Assembly (NCBI GenBank): GCA_017999835.1
Contig: JAGNLA010000001.1
Coordinates: forward strand, 225,227-289,226
Length of the DNA stretch: 64,000 nt
Direction: 5' to 3'
DNA from: Caldisericia bacterium
Lineage (GTDB): Bacteria; Caldisericota; Caldisericia; JAAYUI01
How positions within the stretch are numbered: the first letter of the stretch is position 1; each line of letters begins with the position of its first letter. This document shows positions 43,733 to 52,100 of this stretch, one piece after another. The notes below the pieces were generated by a model. The model made no database searches, was not told where the DNA came from, and saw only the letters and a list, made by a program, of their open reading frames with translations. The position numbers and the translations under genes were made by a program.

Positions 43733-46393
43733 CTATTTTGCCTTCTTCTCCTTGATGGCTGCCTGGGCGGCTGCAAGGCGAGCAATCGGAACTCTGAACG
43801 GTGAGCATGAAACGTAGTTGAGTCCGGTTCTGTGGCAGAATTCAACAGATGACGGTTCACCACCGTGTTCGCCACAGATTCCGCACTTGAGATTGGCTCT
43901 TGTTGAACGGCCTTTTTCTACTGCCATCTTCACAAGCTGGCCAACACCGGTCTGGTCGAGAACCTGGAACGGATCCTTTTCGAGGATATTTTTGTCGATG
44001 TAAATCTTGATGAATTTGCCAACATCGTCGCGGCTGAATCCAAATGTCATCTGGGTAAGGTCGTTTGTTCCAAACGAGAAGAATTCGGCTTCTTTGGCAA
44101 CAAGGTCAGCGGTCAGGGCTGCCCTTGGGACTTCGATCATTGTTCCGATCATGTAGTCAACCTTGACGCCATACTTCTTCTGGGTTTCTTCGCAAACGTC
44201 AAACACGATCTTCTTCTGGTCGGCAAGTTCATTGACATCGCCAACAAGTGGGATCATGATTTCCGGTTTGACATCGAGGCCTTTTTTCTTGAGTTCGCAA
44301 GCTGCTTCCATAATTGCCTGTGCCTGCATCTTTGTGATTTCCGGGAAGGTGATTCCAAGGCGGCAACCCCTGTGGCCAAGCATCGGGTTGAGTTCGTGTA
44401 AAGATTCGATTTTCTGGATGAGTTTTTCTTCTGATACGCCAATTTCTTTTGAAATGGCTTTTATTTCTTCCTTGTCGTCCTTCTGTGGGAGGAACTCGTG
44501 GAGCGGTGGGTCTAGCGTTCTGATGGTAACAGGGAAACCCTGCATGGCTTCGAGGATTCCGACAAAGTCTTCCTTTTGCATCGGAAGGAGCTTTGTGAGG
44601 GCTTTTTCGCGGCCTTCAAGGGTTTCAGAGAGGATCATTTCACGAACTGCACGGATTCTGTCTTCTGCAAAGAACATGTGCTCTGTCCTGCAAAGACCGA
44701 TACCTTCAGCGCCAAATGACCTTGCGACCTTTGAGTCGTGTGGTGAGTCTGCGTTTGTTCTGACACCAATTTTTCTGGATTCGTCAGCCCATTTCATGAA
44801 CTCACCGAAATCGCCAGAGAGGGTTGGTTCGGTTGTTGCGAGTTTTTCAAGGTAAATGTCGCCTGTTGCGCCGTCAAGAGAGATCCATTCGCCTTCTTTT
44901 ATTTTCTTAATACCATCGGCTGTTTTGATTTCGAAGTATTTGCCGTTTGAGTTGACTGTTAGTGCTCCACAACCTACGACACAGCATTTGCCCATTCCGC
45001 GTCCGACAACGGCTGCGTGAGATGTCATGCCACCTGTTGAGGTGAGGATGCCGAGGGATTTAAACATGCCCATGACGTCTTCCGGTGAGGTTTCAGCACG
45101 AACGAGGATGACTTTCTTGCCTTCATCTGCCCATGTGACAGCGTCTTCGGCAGTAAAAACTACCTGACCGACAGCTGCGCCTGGTGATGCTGGAAGACCT
45201 TTTGCTTCTGACTTTGCCTTTTTCTTTGAGTCTGGGTCGAGTTGTTTGTGGAGGAGCTGGTTGAGGTCGTTGGGGTTGACGCGAAGCAGGGCTGTATCCT
45301 TGTCGATAATGCCTTCCTTGACCATGTCGACGGCAATTTTGACAGCTGCCTGACCGGTTCTCTTACCAGAGCGGGTTTGAAGGACGAACAGTCTGCCATT
45401 TTCGATTGTGAACTCAACGTCTTGCATGTCTTTCTGTTCATGCTCGAGTCTGTCGAACACGTCAGTAAGCTGCTTGTAAACGGCTGGCATTTCATTGTTG
45501 AGGTGGTCGATTGGTGATGGGGTTCTGATGCCAGCAACGACGTCTTCACCCTGGGCATTAACGAGATATTCGCCGAAATATTTTCTTTCACCGGTGTTTG
45601 GGTTGCGAGTGAAGGCAACGCCTGTTCCGGATGTGTCGCTCATGTTTCCGAAGACCATTGTCTGCACGTTGACTGCTGTGCCGTGGAGACCTTTGATGTC
45701 ATAGAGTTTTCTATAGTCGATGGCTCTCTGGTTGTTCCATGACTTGAATACAGCCATGATGGCGCCGAAGAGCTGTTCCTTGGCATCCTGCGGGAATGGC
45801 TTGCCAGTCTTTTCTGCAACGACTTTCTTGTATCCTTCTATAACTTTCTTCCAGTCGGCTGCCTTGAGGTCCTGGTCGGCTGTTGCGTTAATTTCCTTTT
45901 TTACGCTATGAAGCACGTGCTCGAAGTCGTCGTGGTCGAGTCCAAGAACAACGTTTGAGTACATCTGGATTAGTCTTCTGTAACAATCATAAGTGAATCT
46001 TTCGTCACCTGTCAGTTTTGCAAAGCCTTCGGCAGTTGCATCTGTAAGGCCAAGGTTAAGAATGGTGTCCATCATGCCTGGCATTGATACGGCTGCGCCT
46101 GAACGAACTGAAACCAGGAGTGGGTTTGACGGGTCGCCAAACTTTTTGCCAGTTTGCTTCTCGACACCTTCAACGTACTTGAGGGCGTCTGCCTGGAAAT
46201 CAGCTGGCATCTTCTCGCCCCATTCGCCGTAAAAGTACTTGCAGGCGAAGGTTACAATTGTGAATCCTGGTGGTACCGGAAGTGCGATTTTGGTCATGTA
46301 AGCAAGGCCAACGCCTTTGCCGCCAAGGACTTCCTTGCCTTTATCGGCTGGAACCTGTGACGCTTCTTCAAAACTGTAGATGAGTTTCTCCAT
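43733..46393 (-). CDS. ppdK: pyruvate, phosphate dikinase
   Basis: An 886-residue three-domain enzyme interconverting pyruvate + ATP + Pi and PEP + AMP + PPi. N-terminal ATP-grasp (LGGKGVGLAYM, FTYDCYRRLIQMYS), central phosphohistidine domain with the catalytic His in TGGMTSHAAVVGRGMG, and C-terminal PEP/pyruvate barrel ending GICGEHGGEPSSVEF with the catalytic Cys. In anaerobes it often works in glycolysis or gluconeogenesis with PPi. GGAG is 6 bases before the ATG. It heads the unit containing dnaG, rpoD and pcrA, an unusual metabolic leader for that operon. Confidence 0.98.
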   Translation of the reverse strand: MEKLIYSFEEASQVPADKGKEVLGGKGVGLAYMTKIALPVPPGFTIVTFACKYFYGEWGEKMPADFQADALKYVEGVEKQTGKKFGDPSNPLLVSVRSGAAVSMPGMMDTILNLGLTDATAEGFAKLTGDERFTYDCYRRLIQMYSNVVLGLDHDDFEHVLHSVKKEINATADQDLKAADWKKVIEGYKKVVAEKTGKPFPQDAKEQLFGAIMAVFKSWNNQRAIDYRKLYDIKGLHGTAVNVQTMVFGNMSDTSGTGVAFTRNPNTGERKYFGEYLVNAQGEDVVAGIRTPSPIDHLNNEMPAVYKQLTDVFDRLEHEQKDMQDVEFTIENGRLFVLQTRSGKRTGQAAVKIAVDMVKEGIIDKDTALLRVNPNDLNQLLHKQLDPDSKKKAKSEAKGLPASPGAAVGQVVFTAEDAVTWADEGKKVILVRAETSPEDVMGMFKSLGILTSTGGMTSHAAVVGRGMGKCCVVGCGALTVNSNGKYFEIKTADGIKKIKEGEWISLDGATGDIYLEKLATTEPTLSGDFGEFMKWADESRKIGVRTNADSPHDSKVARSFGAEGIGLCRTEHMFFAEDRIRAVREMILSETLEGREKALTKLLPMQKEDFVGILEAMQGFPVTIRTLDPPLHEFLPQKDDKEEIKAISKEIGVSEEKLIQKIESLHELNPMLGHRGCRLGITFPEITKMQAQAIMEAACELKKKGLDVKPEIMIPLVGDVNELADQKKIVFDVCEETQKKYGVKVDYMIGTMIEVPRAALTADLVAKEAEFFSFGTNDLTQMTFGFSRDDVGKFIKIYIDKNILEKDPFQVLDQTGVGQLVKMAVEKGRSTRANLKCGICGEHGGEPSSVEFCHRTGLNYVSCSPFRVPIARLAAAQAAIKEKKAK

Positions 46394-46424
46394 TTATCTC
46401 TCCAATTCTTGATTTAACTGTTAA

Positions 46425-46453
46425 ATTTTGCAAGTCTAACGTTCGCAAGTCAA
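46425..46453 (-). promoter_or_regulatory. possible ppdK promoter
   Basis: Minus strand TTGACT (complement of 46448-46453), 17-base spacer, CAAAAT (complement of 46425-46430), 32 bases before the ATG. The -10 is weak. Confidence 0.4.
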
Positions 46454-46575
46454 GAAAATTATATATTCATAATTTTACCTTGAAAGCTAATTCTATTCTA
46501 ATTTTCTCAAAGCATACTCAATCATTGAAACCAGTAACCGAAAATATTTTCGATACATAAAAACGTCTTTTTTAT

Positions 46576-46605
46576 TGACATCTTATACAAAGCCTTGGTA
46601 GAATT
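46576..46605 (+). promoter_or_regulatory. promoter of the rpmH-rnpA-yidC operon
   Basis: TTGACA 46576-46581, 18-base spacer, TAGAAT 46600-46605; GGAGG and the rpmH ATG follow within 27 bases. Confidence 0.7.
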
Positions 46606-46631
46606 GTTTGACTTATTTTTGGAGGTATCGC

Positions 46632-46769
46632 ATGCGCACAATGACAAGACCGCACAATCGCAGAAGACTCCGTGTGTCCGGTTTCAGAGCAAGAATGAAA
46701 ACAAGATGGGGCCGTCAGGTTCTAAATCGCAGAAGAGCCAAAGGCCGCGCAAAGATCGCCATTTCATGA
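46632..46769 (+). CDS. rpmH: ribosomal protein L34
   Basis: A 45-residue basic protein. GGAGG lies 7 bases before the ATG. The conserved core reads [18 protein letters not shown], then [16 protein letters not shown], matching the L34 pattern (QPxxRxRxxxHGFRxRMxTxxGRxVLxRRRxKGR) with some changes (VSGFRARM). Part of the large ribosomal subunit. Overlaps rnpA by 4 bases (ATGA), giving the standard rpmH-rnpA order. In many genomes this cluster borders dnaA and oriC; here ppdK occupies that side. Confidence 0.97.
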   Translation: MRTMTRPHNRRRLRVSGFRARMKTRWGRQVLNRRRAKGRAKIAIS

Positions 46770-47119
46770 AACTACCTCCCAGATTAATGTCTGGGGAGAT
46801 TCAGAGGCTTTTTGATTGCGGACAGTTCCTGTCAGGAAAGACGATAAAGATGATCTGGTGTTCCGATCCGGGAAAACCAACGAGGATTTCTTACATCAGT
46901 CCAAAAAGACTGGGCAAGGCGAACGTAAGGAACCGGCTCAGGAGACAGATAAGGGAAGCACTTGTCGTCTCAGGTCAGGAACTTCCGCAACAATGCATGA
47001 TAGGCATCATTGCAAGAGAAAAATTGATTCATTCAGACATTTTACAAACGACATCAGAAATACACTCATTGATGTCACGATTGCTCTTAGAACAATCGTC
47101 TCAATCCCTTTTATCTTAA
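46766..47119 (+). CDS. rnpA: ribonuclease P protein component
   Basis: 117 residues from the ATG inside the rpmH stop. Signature RNR-type motif in [21 protein letters not shown] (from ~45) that binds RNase P RNA; the hydrophobic strands and the helix [15 protein letters not shown] also fit. The protein assists the catalytic RNA in 5' maturation of tRNAs. No Shine-Dalgarno of its own, so translation probably depends on termination of rpmH. The C-terminus is overlapped by yidD for ~127 bases. Confidence 0.94.
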   Translation: MKLPPRLMSGEIQRLFDCGQFLSGKTIKMIWCSDPGKPTRISYISPKRLGKANVRNRLRRQIREALVVSGQELPQQCMIGIIAREKLIHSDILQTTSEIHSLMSRLLLEQSSQSLLS

Positions 47120-47307
47120 TCATTGTTTTCTATCGTTATTTGATTTCACCAGGTCTCCCCAGATCATGCAACTTTACCCCCACCTGCTCACAATACTCTC
47201 TCGAAGCCATCTCCAAGTATGGCATTTTCAAAGGAGGCATTTTGGCAGCAAAAAGAATCTGGAGATGCAGAGGATCCGTCCCTGGCGGATATGATCCGGT
47301 TCCCTGA
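46993..47307 (+). CDS. yidD: YidD membrane-insertion efficiency factor
   Basis: 104 residues from ATG 46993; the recognisable YidD core is the last ~65 residues ([46 protein letters not shown]). The usual protein is 70-85 residues, so either this copy has a ~35-residue N-terminal extension encoded out of frame within rnpA, or translation starts at a non-standard codon further on. YidD assists membrane protein insertion with YidC, encoded 28 bases downstream. Confidence 0.88.
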   Translation: MHDRHHCKRKIDSFRHFTNDIRNTLIDVTIALRTIVSIPFILIIVFYRYLISPGLPRSCNFTPTCSQYSLEAISKYGIFKGGILAAKRIWRCRGSVPGGYDPVP

Positions 47308-47335
47308 CATTTCGGTCTTTTATACGGAGGAGAAA

Positions 47336-48898
47336 ATGAAACGCACATTCAAAGCGTTATTAGTGGTAGCAGTGGTATTTTTGTCAATTATGCCAGTTTT
47401 GGCACAAGACAAAGTAGCAGTGAACGTAAACGGTGAACTTGTCATCAGCAGCGAAGGAAAGATTAAAGTAACCGTGCTCAACATTTCAAAAGACAAGATA
47501 ACAAACGGAAAAGTAGAGCTTGTTTCGATTGACGGAATCGCTTTGGACGAAAAAGGTGTCTACAGCTACAAAGAAGGTAGCCAGACAGTGGTCAACTTCC
47601 CAGAGCTTGCCCCGTCAGCCAATTTTGTGGCAGAGTTTGCCATCAAAACCAACAACACGTCAACTGAAGGACAAAAACCGGTTGTAGTTAAGGTTTCGGC
47701 TGACAACATCGACGGCATTGAGTCGACAGGCATTATTGATGTCAAAAAAACATCTACGCAGCCAGACTGGAACATAGAGTTCTCTGCCGACAAAGAAACC
47801 GACACAAACATCATTTTTGATTACATAATCAAAGTAAGGAATCCAAAGCAGAACAACATTTCCATGTCAATGGAGAATGTCAAACTCGAATTGCTTGACA
47901 TTAACGGTGCAAAGCTCCAGGTTTTTGACAAAGCAACCGCAGACACATCAAAAGATTTCGGATACATCTACCTCACAAACCCTGAACAAGCAAACGCTGT
48001 TCAGGAGATCGGCAAAATCGAAGGCGACAAGGAAATAACTGTCCAAATGAAACTTGTTTCCGGCCCAAACATGGAGAAGGAAAAAGAATACGTCGCCAAG
48101 TTTAGACTCACTTGGGAAAATTCTGATGGCTCACAGAAGTATGACCGTGTTTTTGAAGGCAAGATCAAAACAGCCACAACAGCCTGGTATCTCATGGGTT
48201 TCAGATGGATTTTTGACTTCCTTGCAAAATCAGTAGGTTTCGGCTCATACGCTGTGGCAATCATCATTTTCTCAATTCTTCTGAAGCTTGCCCTCCTCCC
48301 TCTAACAAACTCCCAGTTCACAAACATGGCAAAAATCGCAAAAATTCAGCCACAGATCAAAGCCCTCAACGACAAATATCCAGGTCAAAAAGAACAAATA
48401 CAACAGGAAACAATGCGCATCTACAAGGAAAACAACGTCAATGTGTTCAGCTCCTGCCTTCCGATGCTTATTCAGCTCCCAGTGCTGTTCATTCTGTACT
48501 CTGCAATCAGCGGCTATGCTCCAATGAGCTATTCCAGTTTCTTCTGGATACCATCGCTTGCCTACCCAGACGCATTGTTTGGTGTTTTTGGAACAACTGC
48601 AATCGGTATCACGCCGTTTGTCATGGCAGCATCAACATGGTTCCAACAGAGAATATCAACCATGCCTGGTCAGGATCAGCAGAATATGGCAATGCAGGTC
48701 ATGTTCCCACTTCTTATCGGTTGGATGTCAATGGGTTTTGCATCCTCAATCTCACTTTACTGGATAACCTTCACAGCCATCTCGATCCTTCACCAGATGT
48801 GGTTTAACAAAAAAGCATTCGGCAAGTACATCGTTCCACTTCCAAAGCCAACCCCTCAGTCAGCAAAACCTGTCAAGGAGGGCAGAGATGCAAAATAG
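47336..48898 (+). CDS. yidC: membrane protein insertase YidC with a non-canonical extracytoplasmic domain
   Basis: 520 residues; GGAGG lies 7 bases before the ATG. Signal peptide/first helix ~1-23 (LLVVAVVFLSIMPVLAQ). Residues ~25-275 form a beta-rich domain with Ig-like traits (VLNISKDKITNGKVELV) not obviously the proteobacterial P1 domain. The conserved insertase core follows (~283-500): YAVAIIIFSILLKLALLPLT, then MAKIAKIQPQIKALNDKYPG, SCLPMLIQLPVLFILYSAI and PLLIGWMSMGFASSISLYW. The groove arginine conserved in YidC/SpoIIIJ appears as Lys317. Inserts proteins into the membrane with or without SecYEG. Overlaps jag by 11 bases. Confidence 0.95.
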   Translation: MKRTFKALLVVAVVFLSIMPVLAQDKVAVNVNGELVISSEGKIKVTVLNISKDKITNGKVELVSIDGIALDEKGVYSYKEGSQTVVNFPELAPSANFVAEFAIKTNNTSTEGQKPVVVKVSADNIDGIESTGIIDVKKTSTQPDWNIEFSADKETDTNIIFDYIIKVRNPKQNNISMSMENVKLELLDINGAKLQVFDKATADTSKDFGYIYLTNPEQANAVQEIGKIEGDKEITVQMKLVSGPNMEKEKEYVAKFRLTWENSDGSQKYDRVFEGKIKTATTAWYLMGFRWIFDFLAKSVGFGSYAVAIIIFSILLKLALLPLTNSQFTNMAKIAKIQPQIKALNDKYPGQKEQIQQETMRIYKENNVNVFSSCLPMLIQLPVLFILYSAISGYAPMSYSSFFWIPSLAYPDALFGVFGTTAIGITPFVMAASTWFQQRISTMPGQDQQNMAMQVMFPLLIGWMSMGFASSISLYWITFTAISILHQMWFNKKAFGKYIVPLPKPTPQSAKPVKEGRDAK

Positions 48899-49370
48899 TG
48901 GAGGTAACAGGTACTCTGAAGCAAAAATTAAAGAGTTCCTTGTTGACTACCTGAAAGGATTGTTCCAGACGCTTGGCGAAGATGCTTCGGTCAGAATATC
49001 CAAGGAAGTCGACACGCTCTTTGTTTCAGTGGACATGGAAGACCCGGCCATCTACATCGGCAAATCCGGTGAAGTTCTTTCGTCCATGCAGTATCTGATA
49101 AACATGGTTCTCCAGCACATGCAGTGCAACAACATCCGCATCACTCTCGACATCGGTGGCTACAAGAGAAGGCAGATAGAAATCCTTCGCAACATCGCAA
49201 ATAACGCCGCTTTACAGGTCAGACGATATGGCAGACCGGTTGAGCTCCAGCCCATGTCGGCTTTTGCAAGACGTATAATCCACACAACTCTCAAAGAAAA
49301 CCCAATGGTCTTCACGCATTCCCAGGGAGAAGAACCCCGTCGTTTCGTGGTGGTAGACCTGAAGAAGTGA
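48888..49370 (+). CDS. jag: Jag/KhpB-type KH-R3H RNA-binding protein
   Basis: 160 residues. KH domain (~55-110) with the GxxG-type loop YIGKSGEVLSSMQYL, then an R3H domain (~115-160) with VELQPMSAFARRIIHTTL and the terminal SQGEEPRRFVVVDL. The N-terminal Jag_N domain present in many relatives is absent; the protein begins directly with a short leader and the pre-KH helix. Binds RNA and influences cell envelope functions in other bacteria. In the usual yidC-jag order. Confidence 0.94.
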   Translation: MQNSGGNRYSEAKIKEFLVDYLKGLFQTLGEDASVRISKEVDTLFVSVDMEDPAIYIGKSGEVLSSMQYLINMVLQHMQCNNIRITLDIGGYKRRQIEILRNIANNAALQVRRYGRPVELQPMSAFARRIIHTTLKENPMVFTHSQGEEPRRFVVVDLKK

Positions 49371-49371
49371 T

Positions 49372-50589
49372 TTGGACACGATAGTTTCGCCAGCTTCAGC
49401 GCTGGTCTCTCAAGCAGTAGGAATAGTAAGGGTCTCAGGCAAGGATGCTTTTGAGTTGGCAGCAAAGCTGCTAAAGTCAGAGCTCCCATCGCCTGGGACC
49501 TTTGCATTTAGGGACGTTTTTGACCCCTTCACCGGAAACCTTGTTGATTCCGGTCTTATTTTAACTTTCAAGTCTCCAAACTCATTTACGGGTGAGGATG
49601 TTGTAGAATTCCAGCTTCACGGCAGCCCGGCCGTTTTAGTAGAGGTTTCGGACGCAATAGAAAAACTCGGAGCCAGAAAAGCCGAACCAGGCGAATTCTC
49701 TCTTCGCGCATTCACCAATCGCAAAGCGACTCTCCCTGAGCTTGAACTTGCCAATGCTCTTTCCAACCTCAAATCACCCACTTCAAACAACAAAGGCCTA
49801 ACCGAAATGCTTGTCACATGGCGCAATAATTTGACGACTATCCTTGCAGGCATTGAGGCAGGCATCTCTTTCCCAACCGATGCCCAGACCGATATGGATT
49901 CAATTCATTCCAAGGTTCAAGCTATCTTATCCCAAATCAAAACCGTTCTCTCTTCAGGCAAGCCAGGCACACCAACTGTTACACTCGCAGGCGTACAAAA
50001 TGCAGGCAAATCAACACTTTTTAACAAGTTGGTAGGCTTTCAAAGAGTGGTTGTTTCAAATGTTGCCGGCACAACCAGGGATTTCTTGTCGATGGAGATT
50101 GACGTTGGCAAAAAGAGGATTCTTTTGTTTGACGGGCCTGGCCTTGAAACCGAGTCCGATGACAGCGGTCAGTTACTCTACAAGGATTTCATCAACTCAG
50201 CCGATTTGGTTGTGTGGGTTGACCCTCAAGGATACAAACCAGAAAAGTATTTCAACAATGCTATTTTTGCAAAATCTAAATCTGATATAAGCGTTATTTC
50301 AGAGTCAGCCTGGATAAACATCTGCTCAAAAACCGGGCAGGGACTGGATGACCTGCTCAAAGCGATAGAGATGGCTTTACCGACTCAGGAATTTGCGATC
50401 ACTCAGAGACAGTACGACCTGCTAAAACTCCTCGAAAACAGCCTTAAAACAAGCCTGGAGGAAAAGCCCGAGGAGCTGGTCGCCTCAGACATTCAGTTTG
50501 CTCTGGCAAACCTGTCGCAACTGGACGGAATCGGACTCCCAGACGAAATTCTATCTTCTATTTTTTCCAGCTTTTGCATTGGAAAATGA
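49372..50589 (+). CDS. mnmE: tRNA modification GTPase MnmE, shortened and with a degenerate G domain
   Basis: 405 residues against ~450 usual, starting at TTG (family N-terminus MDTI...AVGIVRVSG). N-terminal tetrahydrofolate-binding domain (FTGEDVVEFQLHGS, GEFSLRAFTNRK), a helical domain, the G domain (G1 GVQNAGKST; G2 region AGTTRDF; G3 DGPGL), and the C-terminal CxGK as FCIGK. The G4 motif that is NKxD elsewhere reads SKSD within FAKSKSD, so guanine specificity may be weakened. With MnmG it modifies U34 of several tRNAs. It follows jag by one base and its end overlaps the convergent dprA by 39 bases. Confidence 0.92.
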   Translation: MDTIVSPASALVSQAVGIVRVSGKDAFELAAKLLKSELPSPGTFAFRDVFDPFTGNLVDSGLILTFKSPNSFTGEDVVEFQLHGSPAVLVEVSDAIEKLGARKAEPGEFSLRAFTNRKATLPELELANALSNLKSPTSNNKGLTEMLVTWRNNLTTILAGIEAGISFPTDAQTDMDSIHSKVQAILSQIKTVLSSGKPGTPTVTLAGVQNAGKSTLFNKLVGFQRVVVSNVAGTTRDFLSMEIDVGKKRILLFDGPGLETESDDSGQLLYKDFINSADLVVWVDPQGYKPEKYFNNAIFAKSKSDISVISESAWINICSKTGQGLDDLLKAIEMALPTQEFAITQRQYDLLKLLENSLKTSLEEKPEELVASDIQFALANLSQLDGIGLPDEILSSIFSSFCIGK

Positions 50590-51579
50590 GGCTTTGACAT
50601 AAAACCCACCCGGAGCTTTGCTGATCAACCCTCTCAAATTCATGACTGTCAGATAACACATCACGGCTGACGCAGCCATTTCCAGATGGTCAGCAATTCC
50701 ATCAAGCAACCGAGGTTGGTCACAGTATTCAAAAATCGCTTTTTCGACGTCACTCATCTGCTCTGCTTGTTTTTCGTGAAGCTTAATACCATAGACGTCC
50801 AATACGTCTTCTACACAATCAACAAGCTTTGCCCCATCTTTTATGAGCTTGTTGCAACCAACAAAACTTTTAACTCCAGGTGTTCCTGGAGTTGCAAGCA
50901 CTTCTCTTCCAAGGTCAAGGGCAAACTTTGCCGTAATCAGTGCCCCTGATGACTCTGGAGCCTCAATGACCAGCGTTGCCCTGGATAGCGCCGCAATAAT
51001 TCTGTTTCTCATTGGGTATGTCCAGTTTGCTGCTGGAAATGTCGGAGGGTATTCAGAAATCACTGCACCATCGACAATTATTTGCTCCACAAGTTTTTTC
51101 TTGTGGTTGTTCAGGACATCAAAACCTTCGCCCAAAACAGAAACAGTTTTTCCTTTTGCATCCAATGCTCCAAGCTGACTTGCCTGGTCTATGCCATCTG
51201 CAAGTCCAGAAACCACAACCAGGCCTGCTTTTGACAGGTCGTGCCCGAATGATCTGGCAAGCGACAGACCTAGAGGAGTCGATGTCCTTGAACCGACCAT
51301 AGCGACACAATCATCTGTTGGAACACTACCTTTTACATACAGACAAGCAGGAGGGTCGTCCAGTTCAAACAAAACCTTTGGATAAGCCTCGTCTTCCTGA
51401 CTATAAATTGAAAAAGCGCCTGAATTTTCAAGCTTTTCAGCCTGCTCAAGCGCTTTTTTGAATTTGTCTTCTTTTACAATGTTTTCCAAGAACCTATCCT
51501 TGTTGGCTTTGAAATCAACAAGTTTGTTGGATCGCCCTGCAATAACATTTGACAGGGCGATCCATTCGAGTTTTGTCAC
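50551..51579 (-). CDS. dprA: DNA processing protein DprA/Smf
   Basis: 342 residues from GTG. Rossmann-like DprA core: AMVGSRTSTPLGL, VVSGLADGIDQASQLGAL, VSVLGEGFDVL, YPMRNRIIAALSRATLVIEAPESSGALITA and EVLATPGTPG; the C-terminal winged-helix domain is also present. Loads RecA onto incoming single-stranded DNA in natural transformation and is widespread in non-competent bacteria too. The start is only 3 bases after the last small gene of the redox operon, so it appears to be transcribed with it, although functionally unrelated. Confidence 0.95.
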   Translation of the reverse strand: MTKLEWIALSNVIAGRSNKLVDFKANKDRFLENIVKEDKFKKALEQAEKLENSGAFSIYSQEDEAYPKVLFELDDPPACLYVKGSVPTDDCVAMVGSRTSTPLGLSLARSFGHDLSKAGLVVVSGLADGIDQASQLGALDAKGKTVSVLGEGFDVLNNHKKKLVEQIIVDGAVISEYPPTFPAANWTYPMRNRIIAALSRATLVIEAPESSGALITAKFALDLGREVLATPGTPGVKSFVGCNKLIKDGAKLVDCVEDVLDVYGIKLHEKQAEQMSDVEKAIFEYCDQPRLLDGIADHLEMAASAVMCYLTVMNLRGLISKAPGGFYVKASFSNAKAGKNRR

Positions 51580-51582
51580 AAA

Positions 51583-51840
51583 TCAGACGCGTTTCTGGTT
51601 TGTCCAGGCAAGTGTGCCAATACCACCGAAAACCAATCCAGCACCAAGGGTAACGATCACCCATTGCTGCATCGGGTTTTTCTTGAGCAGAGCGCTCATG
51701 GGTGCAGCCACACCGGCTTTGTCTATTAGGTTTGCGGACTTGATTCCATCAAGGATTTCAAGGCCAAGTGCAAGTACGATGCACAACCCCATCAAAAGGA
51801 AACAGATTACAATGATTGCCGTTGCTTTCTGATGTCTCAT
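51583..51840 (-). CDS. small two-helix membrane protein of the redox operon
   Basis: 85 residues with two transmembrane segments (IIVICFLLMGLCIVLALGL, ~8-28; WVIVTLGAGLVFGGIGTLAW, ~60-80) joined by a ~30-residue loop with LLKKNPMQQ. Overlaps the previous gene by 4 bases (ATGA). No known family. Position suggests an accessory or assembly subunit of the cytochrome b complex. Confidence 0.75.
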   Translation of the reverse strand: MRHQKATAIIVICFLLMGLCIVLALGLEILDGIKSANLIDKAGVAAPMSALLKKNPMQQWVIVTLGAGLVFGGIGTLAWTNQKRV

Positions 51841-52100
51841 TTTTTGTTATTCTCCTTGTTCAACAGTCTGTCGAACAGCTTCACTCTTTTTACAACTCGC
51901 CCATTGCCATCCTCGGTTGCATAAAGTCCAAATGCAAGGACAAACATCGAGACGAGAAACAACAAGCCAAACAATATAGCCTGCAGATAGACCAGCCCGC
52001 CAAGTTCTCCTGAATACTTTATTGTTTGAACCAGCTGCGATATTGAGAATATCGCAAGTCCGAACGCAAGCAGGAAAAGCAGGAGCCAGTCGCGCTTCAT
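51837..52100 (-). CDS. small two-helix membrane protein of the redox operon
   Basis: 87 residues. Two hydrophobic segments (~5-25 WLLLFLLAFGLAIFSISQL and ~37-62 LVYLQAILFGLLFLVSM) and a basic C-terminal tail (RVVKRVKLFDRLLNKENNKK) that is likely cytoplasmic. Overlaps the cytochrome b stop by 4 bases and the next small gene by 4 bases, so the three are tightly coupled. Probably a small subunit of the same membrane complex; no family recognised. Confidence 0.76.
   Translation of the reverse strand: MKRDWLLLFLLAFGLAIFSISQLVQTIKYSGELGGLVYLQAILFGLLFLVSMFVLAFGLYATEDGNGRVVKRVKLFDRLLNKENNKK

Noticed and set aside
44163..44855. Plus-strand frame of 230 codons opposite ppdK
   Set aside because: Antisense shadow of a highly conserved coding region with no ribosome binding site.
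47219..47335. Upstream extension of yidC
   Set aside because: The extension overlaps yidD, is hydrophilic and would mask the signal peptide; ATG 47336 has GGAGG at proper distance.
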